From: Alphaproteobacteria bacterium
Lineage (GTDB): Bacteria; Pseudomonadota; Alphaproteobacteria; SHVP01
Assembly: GCA_040216735.1 (NCBI GenBank)
Contig: JAVJOO010000002.1
Coordinates: 709,118-773,117, forward strand
Reading direction: 5' to 3'
DNA length: 64,000 bases
Part shown: piece after piece, positions 36,655 to 46,122 of the stretch
Layout of the letters: the number at the start of each line of letters is the position of its first letter
How positions within the stretch are numbered: the first letter of the stretch is position 1
Program-made: the position numbers and the translations under genes
The notes under the pieces: generated by a model
What the model saw: only the letters and a program-made list of their open reading frames with translations
Database searches by the model: none
What the model was told of the DNA's origin: nothing

Positions 36655-39600
36655 TGCATACGCCGCCGCCAAATCGAAGAACCTTACGCCGCCGCGCCCT
36701 ACTCGGCACGACCGGGCTGTTCTTGATTGCGACGGGTGTAGGGGTTGCTGGCGCACCGGCCTATGCCGACTTCGCCGACGGAACGATTGCGTACGAATCG
36801 GGCGACTACGAACGCGCATACAACGAATGGCTTCCGCTAGCGCGCGCCGGCAATGCCGCGGCGCAGCGCAACATCGGTCAACTCTATCGCCTTGGCCTCG
36901 GCGTTCCCAAGGACCTTAAGGTTGCCGCCAACTGGTACCGCCTCGCCGCCGACCAGGGTCTGTCGCGCGCCCAGGCAAATTTAGGTGTGATGTATTTGCG
37001 CGGCGAAGGGGTCGAGCGTGATCCCGTGCGCGCCGCGTCCTGGTTCGCCAAGGCGGCCGAGCAGGGCCACACGATTTCGCAATATAACCTCGCGCTAATG
37101 CTCGAACAGGGCTACGGAGTGCCCCGGGATACCCGGCAGGCCGCGCGCTGGTTTAGCGAAGCGGCCGAGGGTGGTCACGACAAAGCCAGCGACCGATTAG
37201 CGTCGATCCTCTCGGAGACGGTCGCCCCGGCGGCCGGACCTGCGCCCAGTGTCGCGGCACCTGCCGTGCCGAGCCAAACCGCGCGGGCCGAGGACTATTT
37301 GCCGACGCGGCTTCTCAATCGCGGCCAAGCGCCTGCGCCGGTTCCGCAACCGGCCGCCGAGGCGCCGGTCCAAGTGGCAGCTGCACCGCCGCCTGCGGTT
37401 GAGCCTAAGCGGACGCCGGACAAACTCACCGAGGCGCTGACCGCGCGGCCATCGCCCGCGACCATTGCCGGGACGCCGGCCGCACGTTTCGCGGTGCGAC
37501 CCGAGGCCCAAGTCGCCGAACGGCAGATCGCCGACCTGCCCGCGTCGGCCCCGGAGTCGACCGGGTTGCGCCGGCCTGCGTTCCTCCAGGCGCCGGCTAA
37601 ACCGCGGCGAGAGGATGCACCGGTCCGCGCCGCTCTCGGGAGCGCCCCCGAACCGCGTCCTGCGCCACCCGCTGCCGCACCCATCGCACCCCCGCTTCCG
37701 GTCGCGCCAAGACAGTCTCGCATGGCGCCAGCTCCCGTAGCTCCGGCTAAGATTGAAGTGCCGGTTGCACCGTTCCTTAAGGCCGAAGCCGCTGCGACGC
37801 GGCCTTCGCCCGCGCCGGCAACTGCAACGACGCCAATTGACCGTGTACCGGTCGCCCCCTTCCTAAGGGCCGAAGCCGCGACCCTGCCCATTCCTGTGGC
37901 GCCGGCCGTACCGGTGGCGCCCGTCCAAGTTGCAGCCGTCGTGGCGCCGCCGCCACCGCCATTGCCGGCGCGGCGCGAACCGACGCCCGCGGCGCTCGTT
38001 GTGCCCCCCACCGTGGCACCGAAGGCAGTACCGTTCTTCCTCCAGCGTGAGGCGATGACGCCCCCGCCGGGTTTGGATTTGATCCCGCGGTTTGGTCCCA
38101 ACAGCTACCTCGCTCCGCGCGACATTCCCGTGGCCCTGCAACTGGATGCGACGCCGGTTGTACCGCCGAAGCCCGCCGCTGCGCCCATCCGCGCGATGGT
38201 TGCACCGCCGGCGAACGAAGCGCCGCCACCGGTCGAGCCAGCCAAACTCCCCGCGTTCCTCGCGCGCGAAGCCCAATTCCCCGAGCCCAACGACAAGCCG
38301 GCGCAAGTTCTGCGGCACGACGCGATCCTGCCTGAGAAGAACCCGAACCCAGCGCCACCGGAACGCGCACCGCTCGCCGCCATCGCGCCAGAGCCGCGCA
38401 TTCCGCTCTACTACCTGCGCCGCAGCGCCGAAGCGGTCGCGGCGCAACGGATCGAATTTGTGCCGGTCCCGATCATCCAGCCCGATCCCGTGCAAATCGC
38501 GGCCCTTACGGCGTCCCGCGTCCCGCTAAACAAGCCCGCCCGCGATATACCGGTCGTCGTCAAACCCATTCCTGTGTTCCTGCAGCGGGAAGCTGCGGCG
38601 GGCATAGAACATGACGAAACCGAAGAGGCGGTCGTTGTCGGCGACCGGCCTTCGGTAGCGTTGCCCAGGTTCCTCGCCCGCGAAGCCCAAACAGCCCAAC
38701 AGGTCGCCGAACCAGTCGCGACGCTGGCGGCGGTCAACGCTAAACCGGTGCCGGCATTCCTTGCCGCTGAATCCGCCGCACCCCAGCCGGTTCCGGACCT
38801 GGAGCGCCGCGCGATCTTGCGTCCGCCCGCGCCCCCAAAACCCGCGCCCCCAGCGGCGGCCGAAAGCAGCGCCGCCATCCTGCCCGCGTCGGCCAAGCCC
38901 GAGGCGCCTGCGTTCCTGCGCGAGGAGGCGTCGACCGGTGCCCTCGCCCTCGTCGATACGCCGCGGGCGGGCGATCCTGTCGGCCGGGCCAAGCGCGTGA
39001 CGTCATTGTTGGCGGCTGCCGAAGAGGCGACCCAAGCGCACGCGCCGAGCGCAATCCCCAGCTATTATCGCGATCGCGCGGCGCTTCTAAGCGAACTGGA
39101 AAAAGCCGACGACGATGTCGCGCCCTTGCCGTTTCTCCGCCGTGCCCCACGGCAGTCCGGCGGTGCGCCGATTCAGCCGATCCCCGATTTGCTTGTCGCC
39201 GAAGCGCGGCAGGCGACCGTGCCGGTGCAGCCCTTCCTGCGCGGCGAGGCTGCCGCGGCGACCCGCGACGGTGCCGCACCGGGAACCGGCGGTGCCGATC
39301 GCGCTCCGCGCCTTGCTGCGCGGCCCGATGCAGGGATGCCGGTCCCCGCGACAAAGCCGTCGCGCACACTCGAGTCGGTCGAAGATCGCCGCGCCGTCGA
39401 TACCGGTGTGGCCGCGTACCTCGGTCGGGACTATGCGAAGGCATTGGCTGCCTGGCTGCCGGCGGCGACCCGCGGCAATGCCGATGCCCAGTTCTTCATC
39501 GCCGGGCTTTATCTCGACGGCAACGGGCTCGATCGCGATCTGATCCAGTCGCATATCTGGTTTGCCCGTTCGGCCGCGCAAGGTCATACGCGGGCGGGCG

Positions 39601-39677
39601 AACAGCTCGACCTGTTGCGCAAGATCATGACCCAGGACCAATACGCCGAAGCGGAGCAGCGGCGCGCGACCGAGTAG
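36654..39677 (+). CDS. Large Sel1-repeat protein with disordered Pro/Ala-rich middle and PxFLxxEA motifs
   Basis: 1007 residues from the ATG coupled to the lipoprotein gene. A basic, Tat-like signal (RTLRRRALLGTTGLFLIATG, ending APAYA) is followed by three or four Sel1 repeats (about 45-185: AQRNIGQLYRLGLGV, AQANLGVMYLRGEGV, SQYNLALMLEQGYGV). Residues about 185-900 are Pro/Ala/Val-rich and predicted disordered, carrying about a dozen copies of a PxFLxxEA-like motif. The C-terminus returns to Sel1 repeats (ADAQFFIAGLYLDGNGL). Probably exported to the periplasm as an extended scaffold; I know no family for the middle region. Codon use resembles the neighbours, so no sign of transfer. Confidence 0.9.
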   Translation: MHTPPPNRRTLRRRALLGTTGLFLIATGVGVAGAPAYADFADGTIAYESGDYERAYNEWLPLARAGNAAAQRNIGQLYRLGLGVPKDLKVAANWYRLAADQGLSRAQANLGVMYLRGEGVERDPVRAASWFAKAAEQGHTISQYNLALMLEQGYGVPRDTRQAARWFSEAAEGGHDKASDRLASILSETVAPAAGPAPSVAAPAVPSQTARAEDYLPTRLLNRGQAPAPVPQPAAEAPVQVAAAPPPAVEPKRTPDKLTEALTARPSPATIAGTPAARFAVRPEAQVAERQIADLPASAPESTGLRRPAFLQAPAKPRREDAPVRAALGSAPEPRPAPPAAAPIAPPLPVAPRQSRMAPAPVAPAKIEVPVAPFLKAEAAATRPSPAPATATTPIDRVPVAPFLRAEAATLPIPVAPAVPVAPVQVAAVVAPPPPPLPARREPTPAALVVPPTVAPKAVPFFLQREAMTPPPGLDLIPRFGPNSYLAPRDIPVALQLDATPVVPPKPAAAPIRAMVAPPANEAPPPVEPAKLPAFLAREAQFPEPNDKPAQVLRHDAILPEKNPNPAPPERAPLAAIAPEPRIPLYYLRRSAEAVAAQRIEFVPVPIIQPDPVQIAALTASRVPLNKPARDIPVVVKPIPVFLQREAAAGIEHDETEEAVVVGDRPSVALPRFLAREAQTAQQVAEPVATLAAVNAKPVPAFLAAESAAPQPVPDLERRAILRPPAPPKPAPPAAAESSAAILPASAKPEAPAFLREEASTGALALVDTPRAGDPVGRAKRVTSLLAAAEEATQAHAPSAIPSYYRDRAALLSELEKADDDVAPLPFLRRAPRQSGGAPIQPIPDLLVAEARQATVPVQPFLRGEAAAATRDGAAPGTGGADRAPRLAARPDAGMPVPATKPSRTLESVEDRRAVDTGVAAYLGRDYAKALAAWLPAATRGNADAQFFIAGLYLDGNGLDRDLIQSHIWFARSAAQGHTRAGEQLDLLRKIMTQDQYAEAEQRRATE
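37560..39260 (+). repeat. Degenerate coding repeat, consensus [VIL]PxFLxxEA
   Basis: Copies read in order include RPAFLQAPA, VAPFLKAEA, VAPFLRAEA, VPFFLQREA, LPAFLAREA, IPVFLQREA, LPRFLAREA, VPAFLAAES, APAFLREEA, IPDLLVAEA and VQPFLRGEA, plus variants IPLYYLRRSA and IPSYYRDRA. Spacing is irregular (about 25-60 residues) and the DNA is not repeated at nucleotide level, so selection on the peptide rather than recent duplication is indicated. Confidence 0.75.
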
Positions 39678-39784
39678 TCCGCCGCGTCCTCAAGAAGTGA
39701 CGTGTCCGGCCGGGTGCGCTCTATTCCGCCCACGATAGAACCCGTACAAACGGGCGGTACAAAGCATCATCGGAAGGGCGGGCC

Positions 39785-41278
39785 ATGAAAACGCTGCATC
39801 ATTTCGTCAACGGTAAAAAAGTTCCTGGGCAAAGCGGGCGGGTCGGCGCCGTCTTCAACCCCGCAACGGGGGAACAAGAAGCCGAAGTCCCGTTTGCCAG
39901 CGCCGACGAAACCCGCCAAGCGATCGGCGTCGCGCATAGCGCCCTAGCAGCATGGGCGGCGACGCCCGCGGTACAGCGCGCCCGTGTCCTATTTCGTTTC
40001 AAAGATTTGATGGAGCGTCACAAGGATGAGATGGCGGCCCTGGTCACAGCCGAACATGGCAAGACCCTGCCCGATGCCGGCGGGTCCATCGCCCGCGGAC
40101 TCGAGGTTGTCGAATTTGCCTGCGGTATTCCGCATCTCCTCAAGGGTGAGTTTTCCGAAAACGTCGGAACCAACGTCGATTCGTGGTCGTCGCGCCAGCC
40201 GGTCGGTGTGTGCGCCGGGATCACCCCGTTCAATTTTCCCGCGATGGTGCCGATGTGGATGTTTCCGATCGCCATCGCCTGCGGCAATACCTTTGTTCTG
40301 AAACCGTCCGAGAAAGATCCTTCAGCCCCATTGTTCATGGCCGGTCTGTTGCACGACGCGGGATTGCCCGACGGCGTCTTCAACCTGGTCAACGGCGACC
40401 GCGAAGCGGTGGAGACGCTGCTGGAGGATCCCCGCGTCGCGGCAATCAGCTTTGTCGGGTCGACCGCGATTGCCGAGCACATCTATCGCACCGGCACGGC
40501 CGCTGGAAAGCGGGTCCAGGCGTTGGGCGGGGCCAAGAACCACATGGTGGTGATGCCCGACGCCGACATGGACCAAGCGACCGATGCGCTGATGGGCGCG
40601 GCCTTCGGCTCCGCCGGGGAGCGCTGCATGGCGGTTTCGGTTGCTGTCGCCGTCGGCAGCGCGGGGGATGCATTGATCGAACGCTTGGTGCCACGCATCA
40701 ACGCGCTCAAGGTCGGGCCTGGCACAGATCCCGATTCCGAAATGGGGCCGCTTGTCACCAAGCAGCACTACGACAAGGTGCGGGGCTATATCGATGCCGG
40801 CGTCAAGGAGGGTGCGAACCTTCTGGTGGATGGGCGCGAGACCCGCTTGCAGGGATATGAAGGCGGCTACTTCGTCGGCGGCACTCTGTTCGACAACGTG
40901 ACGCCCGACATGAGCATCTACCGCGAGGAAATATTCGGTCCCGTGCTGTCGGTTGTGCGCGCGCCGGATTTCGATCAGGCCAAGAATCTCGTCGATGCCC
41001 ACGAGTACGGCAACGGCGCCGCAATCTTCACCCGCGACGGCGATGCGGCGCGCGAGTTTTCATCCACCGTTCAGGCCGGCATGGTCGGGATCAATGTCCC
41101 AATTCCGGTGCCGATGGCCTTCCATTCGTTCGGCGGCTGGAAACGGTCGTTGTTCGGCGCCCACGCGGTCCACGGCCCCGACGGCGTACATTTCTACACC
41201 AAGCTAAAGACCGTCACCGCCCGGTGGCCAACCGGTATCCGAGCGGGCGCCGAATACACCTTTCCTTCGATGAAATGA
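39785..41278 (+). CDS. mmsA: CoA-acylating methylmalonate-semialdehyde dehydrogenase
   Basis: 497 residues, an aldehyde dehydrogenase. It converts methylmalonate semialdehyde to propionyl-CoA (and malonate semialdehyde to acetyl-CoA) in valine, thymine and inositol breakdown. Visible are GITPFNFPAMVPMWMFPIA, the cofactor loop ISFVGSTAIAEHIY, and FGSAGERCMAVSVAV with the nucleophile Cys281. The FNFPAMVP block and GERCMA distinguish MmsA from other ALDHs. Its stop overlaps the msrA start by ATGA. Confidence 0.94.
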   Translation: MKTLHHFVNGKKVPGQSGRVGAVFNPATGEQEAEVPFASADETRQAIGVAHSALAAWAATPAVQRARVLFRFKDLMERHKDEMAALVTAEHGKTLPDAGGSIARGLEVVEFACGIPHLLKGEFSENVGTNVDSWSSRQPVGVCAGITPFNFPAMVPMWMFPIAIACGNTFVLKPSEKDPSAPLFMAGLLHDAGLPDGVFNLVNGDREAVETLLEDPRVAAISFVGSTAIAEHIYRTGTAAGKRVQALGGAKNHMVVMPDADMDQATDALMGAAFGSAGERCMAVSVAVAVGSAGDALIERLVPRINALKVGPGTDPDSEMGPLVTKQHYDKVRGYIDAGVKEGANLLVDGRETRLQGYEGGYFVGGTLFDNVTPDMSIYREEIFGPVLSVVRAPDFDQAKNLVDAHEYGNGAAIFTRDGDAAREFSSTVQAGMVGINVPIPVPMAFHSFGGWKRSLFGAHAVHGPDGVHFYTKLKTVTARWPTGIRAGAEYTFPSMK

Positions 41279-41895
41279 GCCAGACCATGACTTTCTGCTC
41301 GGTGCCGCGCATTGCGCCGGAGAACTTTCCCGAAATTGCCGACGATCTCGATCCCGGCGCCGAGGGCACCGCCGTTCTGGGCGGCGGGTGCTTCTGGTGC
41401 GTCGAGGCGGTCTATCGCCAACTCGACGGCGTGCTGCAAGTCACCTCGGGCTACGCCGGCGGGACGGCGGAAACCGCAAACTACAGGGCGGTGTGTTCAG
41501 GCGCGACCGACCATGCAGAGGTCATCATGGTGCGCTTCGACCCCGCTCGCATCGCGTTTGGTCAGATTCTCAAGGTGTTCTTTTCGGTCGCGCACGATCC
41601 GACACAGCTCAATCGCCAGGGTAACGACCGGGGCCGCCAGTATCGCTCGGCGATCTTCTATGCCGACGAAAACCAGCGCCGCGTTGCCGCCGCGTATATC
41701 GATCAATTGAATGCCGCCAAGGTCTACGACGACGCCATCGTCACTACGTTGGAGCCGCTCAAGACCTTCTTCGAAGCCGAGGGCTACCATCAGAACTACG
41801 CGGCGCTCAATCCCGACCAACCCTACATCGCCCATATTTCAATGCCGAAGGTCGCCAAGGTGCGCAAACACTTCAGCGACCGGCTCAAGGGCTGA
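41275..41895 (+). CDS. msrA: Peptide methionine (S)-S-oxide reductase
   Basis: 206 residues from ATG 41275 (ATGA overlap with mmsA); ATG 41287 is an alternative. The catalytic motif GCFWC gives Cys39 as nucleophile. SGYAGGTAETANYRAVCSG, HDPTQLNRQGNDRGRQYRSA and EGYHQNY are family segments. It repairs oxidised methionine with thioredoxin as reductant. There is no C-terminal cysteine cluster, so the resolving cysteine is uncertain. Coupling to mmsA is unusual and may be incidental. Confidence 0.95.
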   Translation: MSQTMTFCSVPRIAPENFPEIADDLDPGAEGTAVLGGGCFWCVEAVYRQLDGVLQVTSGYAGGTAETANYRAVCSGATDHAEVIMVRFDPARIAFGQILKVFFSVAHDPTQLNRQGNDRGRQYRSAIFYADENQRRVAAAYIDQLNAAKVYDDAIVTTLEPLKTFFEAEGYHQNYAALNPDQPYIAHISMPKVAKVRKHFSDRLKG

Positions 41896-41908
41896 AGCGC
41901 TCGCGGCG

Positions 41909-42097
41909 ATGCCAAAAGGAGCGCCTACGAATGCCGACCTCGCCGCCCGATTGTTGCGCGATGTTGCCGCGCACTACCGGGTGATCGGCGCCGAAAATCC
42001 CGAGGTCGCCGCCGAGATGGAAGAGAACGCGCGGACCTGCGAGGAAGTGGCCGACCGGGTCGCCCGCGACCCCACCGGCCCGTTGACGGACGCCTAG
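41909..42097 (+). CDS. Small hypothetical protein
   Basis: 62 residues starting 13 bases after msrA. It is highly charged and helical (AARLLRDVAAHYRVIGAENP, EEVADRVARDP), with no membrane segment or cysteine motif beyond one Cys. I do not recognise a family. The reading frame has the codon bias of real genes here and continues the compact plus-strand series msrA, this gene, membrane protein, pyc. Confidence 0.55.
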   Translation: MPKGAPTNADLAARLLRDVAAHYRVIGAENPEVAAEMEENARTCEEVADRVARDPTGPLTDA

Positions 42098-42108
42098 GCG
42101 AGGCGATC

Positions 42109-42486
42109 ATGAGGGGACGCGCCATTATCGTTGCCGCGCTGACCATCGGCTGGCCGCTTCTGCAAATTGCGATCTTGACGGCGCGTTTCGGCAACGACGC
42201 CCTGATCAACGTGCAGGATGAAATCGCGCCCTACGTGTTCTTCGGCTTCCTTTCGGGAACGTTTCTGACCTATGCGCTCCGGCGCGAAGAAAACCGGCAG
42301 ATGCGCTGGGGCGTTATCGGCGGGTTTGTCATCGCGATCCCGATCGTGCAGTGGGCCACCGCGATCGCCGCGGTTTCGTTTCCGCCGTGGATCGGCATCC
42401 CGGTGGCTGGACTCATCGCCCAGTTCCTCGGCGTTGCATTGGGACGCATGATAGCGGGCCTCGTCGCCGTCCGCGGCGGCCGTTAG
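42109..42486 (+). CDS. Small membrane protein of unknown function
   Basis: 125 residues with about four hydrophobic segments: AIIVAALTIGWPLLQIAIL, YVFFGFLSGTFLTYAL, WGVIGGFVIAIPIVQWAT and IPVAGLIAQFLGVALG. The loop RREENRQMRW is basic. No family recognised. It starts 11 bases after the small hypothetical gene. The next 132 bases up to pyc hold nothing I can identify. Confidence 0.65.
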   Translation: MRGRAIIVAALTIGWPLLQIAILTARFGNDALINVQDEIAPYVFFGFLSGTFLTYALRREENRQMRWGVIGGFVIAIPIVQWATAIAAVSFPPWIGIPVAGLIAQFLGVALGRMIAGLVAVRGGR

Positions 42487-42618
42487 GCCACCGACATCCA
42501 GAAGAAGCAGGGCCCGCACAACCCTTTTTTCAAAGCGATCGCCGGTATCGGCGCGGACTCCGCGCGACAAGACGACGGGCGATAGACAGGCGCTTAGAGC
42601 GGACCTAAGGTCGCGCCC

Positions 42619-45600
42619 ATGCCAAACCGCCAAGACAAAAAGATCCGCAAAATCCTCGTCGCCAACCGTGGCGAGATCGCCATTCGCGTCTTCCGCGCCG
42701 CCACCGAACTGGGTCTGCGCACGGTCGCGATCTATTCCCGCGAAGACCGCTTTGCGCTGCACCGCTTCAAGGCCGACGAGGCCTATCTCGTGGGCGAGGG
42801 CAAGGGGCCGGTCCAAGCCTATCTCGACATCGACAGCGTGCTGCGCATCGCCCGCGAGGCCGGTGTCGATGCGATTCATCCTGGATACGGTTTTCTTTCG
42901 GAGAACCCAGAATTCGCCGACGCCTGCGCCAAGGCGGGCATCCGCTTTGTCGGACCAAACCCGGACGTCATGCGAGCGCTTGGCAACAAAGTACAGGCGC
43001 GCGCGCTGGCGGCGCAGTCCGATGTGCCGATGGTCCCCGCAACCGGGGCGTTGCCGAACGACGATGCCGAGGTCGTGCGGCAGGCTGTCGAAGTCGGCTA
43101 CCCGGTGATGCTCAAGGCTAGTTGGGGCGGCGGCGGCCGTGGCATGCGCTTGGTGCGCGATGAAAGCGCCTTGCTGGAACAGGTCGCGTCGGGTCGTCGC
43201 GAAGCCAATGCAGCCTTCGGCAACGACGAGGTTTTCCTCGAGAAGTTCGTCGAGGGCGCGCGGCACGTTGAAGTGCAGATTCTCGGCGATCTTCACGGCA
43301 ACATCGTCCATCTATTCGAGCGCGACTGTTCGTTGCAGCGCCGCAACCAGAAAGTGATCGAACGCGCGCCCGCGGCCTATCTGACCGATCAACAGCGCAG
43401 CGACCTGACCGCCGCCGCGCTGCGGCTCGCGCAGACCGTCGGCTATTCCTGCGCCGGCACGGTCGAATTCCTGATGGATTCGAAGACAGGCGCCTTCTAC
43501 TTCATCGAGGTCAATCCGCGCATCCAAGTCGAACACACCGTGACCGAACAGGTCACCGGGGTCGACCTGATCAAGGCCCAAATCAAGGTGATGGAGGGCG
43601 GACGCCTCGGCGATCTCACCACCGGGTTACCATCCCAAGACCAGATCAAGCTCAACGGCCACGCCTTACAGTGCCGGATCACTACCGAAGACCCCGAGAA
43701 CCAGTTCATTCCAGACTACGGCCGGATCACCGCCTACCGCGGCGCCAACGGGTTCGGCATCCGGCTCGACGGCGGCACCGCCTATTCCGGTGCGGTCATC
43801 ACGCCGTTCTACGATTCGATGTTGGAGAAGGTCACCGCCTGGGCACCCTCGGCGGAGGAGGCCGCGCGCCGAATGGACCGCGCCCTGCGCGAGTTTCGGA
43901 TCCGCGGTGTCAAGACCAACCTCGTCTTCCTCGAAGAGCTTGTCAGCAATCCGCGTTTCAACGCATGGGACTACACAACCCGCTTCATCGACGAGACACC
44001 GTCGCTGTTCGATTTCAAGCCGCGGCGTGATCGCGCGACTCGTCTCCTATCGTTCCTCGGCAACGTCATCGTCAACGGCAACCCTGAGGTCAAGGGCCGG
44101 GTCCGGCCCACCAGCTTTCCGCCACCGCATATGCCGACGGCCCCGGACCGCGATCCGCCGCCGGGCTCGCGCGACCGCCTGATGGCGCTGGGCCCCGAGG
44201 GCTTCGCCCGGTGGATGCTCGACCAGAAACGCCTGTTGATCACCGATACGACCTTTCGCGACGCGCACCAGTCGTTGCTGGCGACACGCTTTCGTACCCA
44301 TGACATGACGAAGATCGCGCCGGTCTATGCGCGCGCGCTGCCAGAACTGTTGTCGGTCGAGTGTTGGGGCGGTGCCACGTTCGACGTCGCCATGCGATTC
44401 TTGAAGGAAGACCCTTGGGACCGGCTTGCGCGGTTGCGCGAGGCGATGCCCAACATCATGACGCAAATGCTGCTGCGCTCGGCCAACGCCGTCGGTTACA
44501 CCAATTATCCTGACAATGTCGTGCGCTACTTCATCCAGCAGGCGGGGGATGCAGGAATCGATGTTTTCCGAGTCTTCGACTGCCTCAACTGGGTCGAAAA
44601 CATGCGCGTTGCGATCGACGAAGTGCGCAATACCGGCAAGTTGTGCGAAGCGGCGATTTGCTATTCCGGCGACCTGTCGAACCCGAACGAAACCAAATAC
44701 ACGCTGCAATACTACGTGACCATGGCCAAGGAGCTGGAAAAGGCCGGCGCCCATATCCTCGGCATCAAGGACATGGCGGGACTGTGCAAGCCGGCCGCCG
44801 CACGCCAGCTCGTGAGCGCCCTTAAACAAGAAGTCGGCCTGCCGATCCATTTCCATACCCACGACACCTCGGGCATCGCGGCGGCGAGCGTTCTCGCGGC
44901 GGCCGAGGCCGGCGTCGATGCCGCCGACGCGGCGATGGACTCGATGTCGGGCCTAACGTCGCAACCCAACCTTGGCGCGATTTGCGAAGCGCTCCGGGGC
45001 ACCGACCGCGATCCCGGTCTCGACCGCGGCACGTTGCGCGGGCTGGCCAGCTACTGGGAAGGCGTGCGGCGCTACTACGCCGCGTTTGAAAGCGATCTGC
45101 GCTCGGGCATGGCCGAAGTTTACGAACATGCGATGCCGGGCGGCCAGTACACCAACCTGCGCGAACAGGCCCGGGCCGTTGGGATCGACGCGTGGCGTTG
45201 GCCCGAAGTGGCCCATGCCTACGCCGAGGTCAACGAGATGTTCGGCGATATCGTCAAGGTCACACCCACCTCCAAGGTGGTCGGCGACATGGCGATCTAC
45301 ATGGTGACCAACGAACTGACGCGGGAGGACGTTCTCGACCCCGACCGCGAGATTTCGTTCCCCGAATCGGTCGTCGAACTTTTCCACGGCGATCTCGGAC
45401 AGCCCCATGGCGGCTTCCCCAAAGCGTTGCAAAAAAAGGTCCTCAAGGGCCGCGAACCGCTGACGGTGCGGCCGGGCCAGGTGCTCGAGCCGGTCGACCT
45501 CGATGCGGCGCGGGCAGAGGCTGAGAAAAAGGTCCATCGCCAAATCGACGACCGCGAACTTGCGTCCTATTTGATGTACCCGCGGGTCTTTACCGAATAT

Positions 45601-46080
45601 GCCGATCACCGCCGCCAGTTCGCCGACGTGAGTGCACTGCCGACGCCGACCTTCTTCTATGGGCCCGACGAGGGCGACGAACTCGTGGTCGAAATCGAAC
45701 GCGGCAAAGCCCTGGTGATCCGCCGTCTCGCCGTCGGCGAGCCTAATGAGAAGGGCGAGCGCAACGTCTTCTTCGAACTCAACGGCCAGCCCCGCACGGT
45801 CAAGGTCGCCGATGAGTCCTTGGCCGCCGACGCGGTCAAGCGCCTCAAGGCCGACGAGGGCAATCCGTTGCACATCGCCGCGCCGATGCCGGGCCTCGTG
45901 GTCAGTGTCGGTGTCGCCAAGGGCGAGGCTGTCGCTGCCGGGGACCGCCTGCTCACCATCGAAGCCATGAAAATGGAAACCGCCGTCTACACCGATCGCG
46001 CCGGTAAGGTCGCCGACATCGTCACCCCCGCCGGCACCCGCGTCGACACCAAGGACCTGCTGATCCTGCTGGAGGACTAG
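42619..46080 (+). CDS. pyc: Pyruvate carboxylase
   Basis: 1153 residues, full length. Order of domains: biotin carboxylase/ATP-grasp (about 10-460, KILVANRGEIAIRVFRA, KASWGGGGRGMRLV, FIEVNPRIQVEHTVTEQVTG), carboxyltransferase TIM barrel (about 540-830, TDTTFRDAHQSLLATR, IHFHTHDTSG), allosteric linker, and C-terminal biotinyl domain with EAMKM and biotinylated Lys1118. It makes oxaloacetate from pyruvate and bicarbonate, an anaplerotic step. Monocistronic as far as seen. The 3' neighbour is convergent, 42 bases away. Confidence 0.97.
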   Translation: MPNRQDKKIRKILVANRGEIAIRVFRAATELGLRTVAIYSREDRFALHRFKADEAYLVGEGKGPVQAYLDIDSVLRIAREAGVDAIHPGYGFLSENPEFADACAKAGIRFVGPNPDVMRALGNKVQARALAAQSDVPMVPATGALPNDDAEVVRQAVEVGYPVMLKASWGGGGRGMRLVRDESALLEQVASGRREANAAFGNDEVFLEKFVEGARHVEVQILGDLHGNIVHLFERDCSLQRRNQKVIERAPAAYLTDQQRSDLTAAALRLAQTVGYSCAGTVEFLMDSKTGAFYFIEVNPRIQVEHTVTEQVTGVDLIKAQIKVMEGGRLGDLTTGLPSQDQIKLNGHALQCRITTEDPENQFIPDYGRITAYRGANGFGIRLDGGTAYSGAVITPFYDSMLEKVTAWAPSAEEAARRMDRALREFRIRGVKTNLVFLEELVSNPRFNAWDYTTRFIDETPSLFDFKPRRDRATRLLSFLGNVIVNGNPEVKGRVRPTSFPPPHMPTAPDRDPPPGSRDRLMALGPEGFARWMLDQKRLLITDTTFRDAHQSLLATRFRTHDMTKIAPVYARALPELLSVECWGGATFDVAMRFLKEDPWDRLARLREAMPNIMTQMLLRSANAVGYTNYPDNVVRYFIQQAGDAGIDVFRVFDCLNWVENMRVAIDEVRNTGKLCEAAICYSGDLSNPNETKYTLQYYVTMAKELEKAGAHILGIKDMAGLCKPAAARQLVSALKQEVGLPIHFHTHDTSGIAAASVLAAAEAGVDAADAAMDSMSGLTSQPNLGAICEALRGTDRDPGLDRGTLRGLASYWEGVRRYYAAFESDLRSGMAEVYEHAMPGGQYTNLREQARAVGIDAWRWPEVAHAYAEVNEMFGDIVKVTPTSKVVGDMAIYMVTNELTREDVLDPDREISFPESVVELFHGDLGQPHGGFPKALQKKVLKGREPLTVRPGQVLEPVDLDAARAEAEKKVHRQIDDRELASYLMYPRVFTEYADHRRQFADVSALPTPTFFYGPDEGDELVVEIERGKALVIRRLAVGEPNEKGERNVFFELNGQPRTVKVADESLAADAVKRLKADEGNPLHIAAPMPGLVVSVGVAKGEAVAAGDRLLTIEAMKMETAVYTDRAGKVADIVTPAGTRVDTKDLLILLED

Positions 46081-46122
46081 GCACCCCCGTCCTCACGCCT
46101 ACTGCCTAGCGCGGTGGAAAGG

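Noticed and set aside
39741-39754. CCCGT-ACAA-ACGGG hairpin before mmsA as attenuator or terminator
   Set aside because: Only five base pairs and no T tract; no supporting upstream signal.
42094-43311. Minus-strand open frame of 405 codons across the membrane-protein gene and the start of pyc
   Set aside because: Arg/His/Asp-rich composition typical of antisense frames; the plus strand encodes biotin carboxylase here.
44953-45873. Minus-strand open frame opposite the carboxyltransferase part of pyc
   Set aside because: Shadow frame of a well-conserved enzyme.
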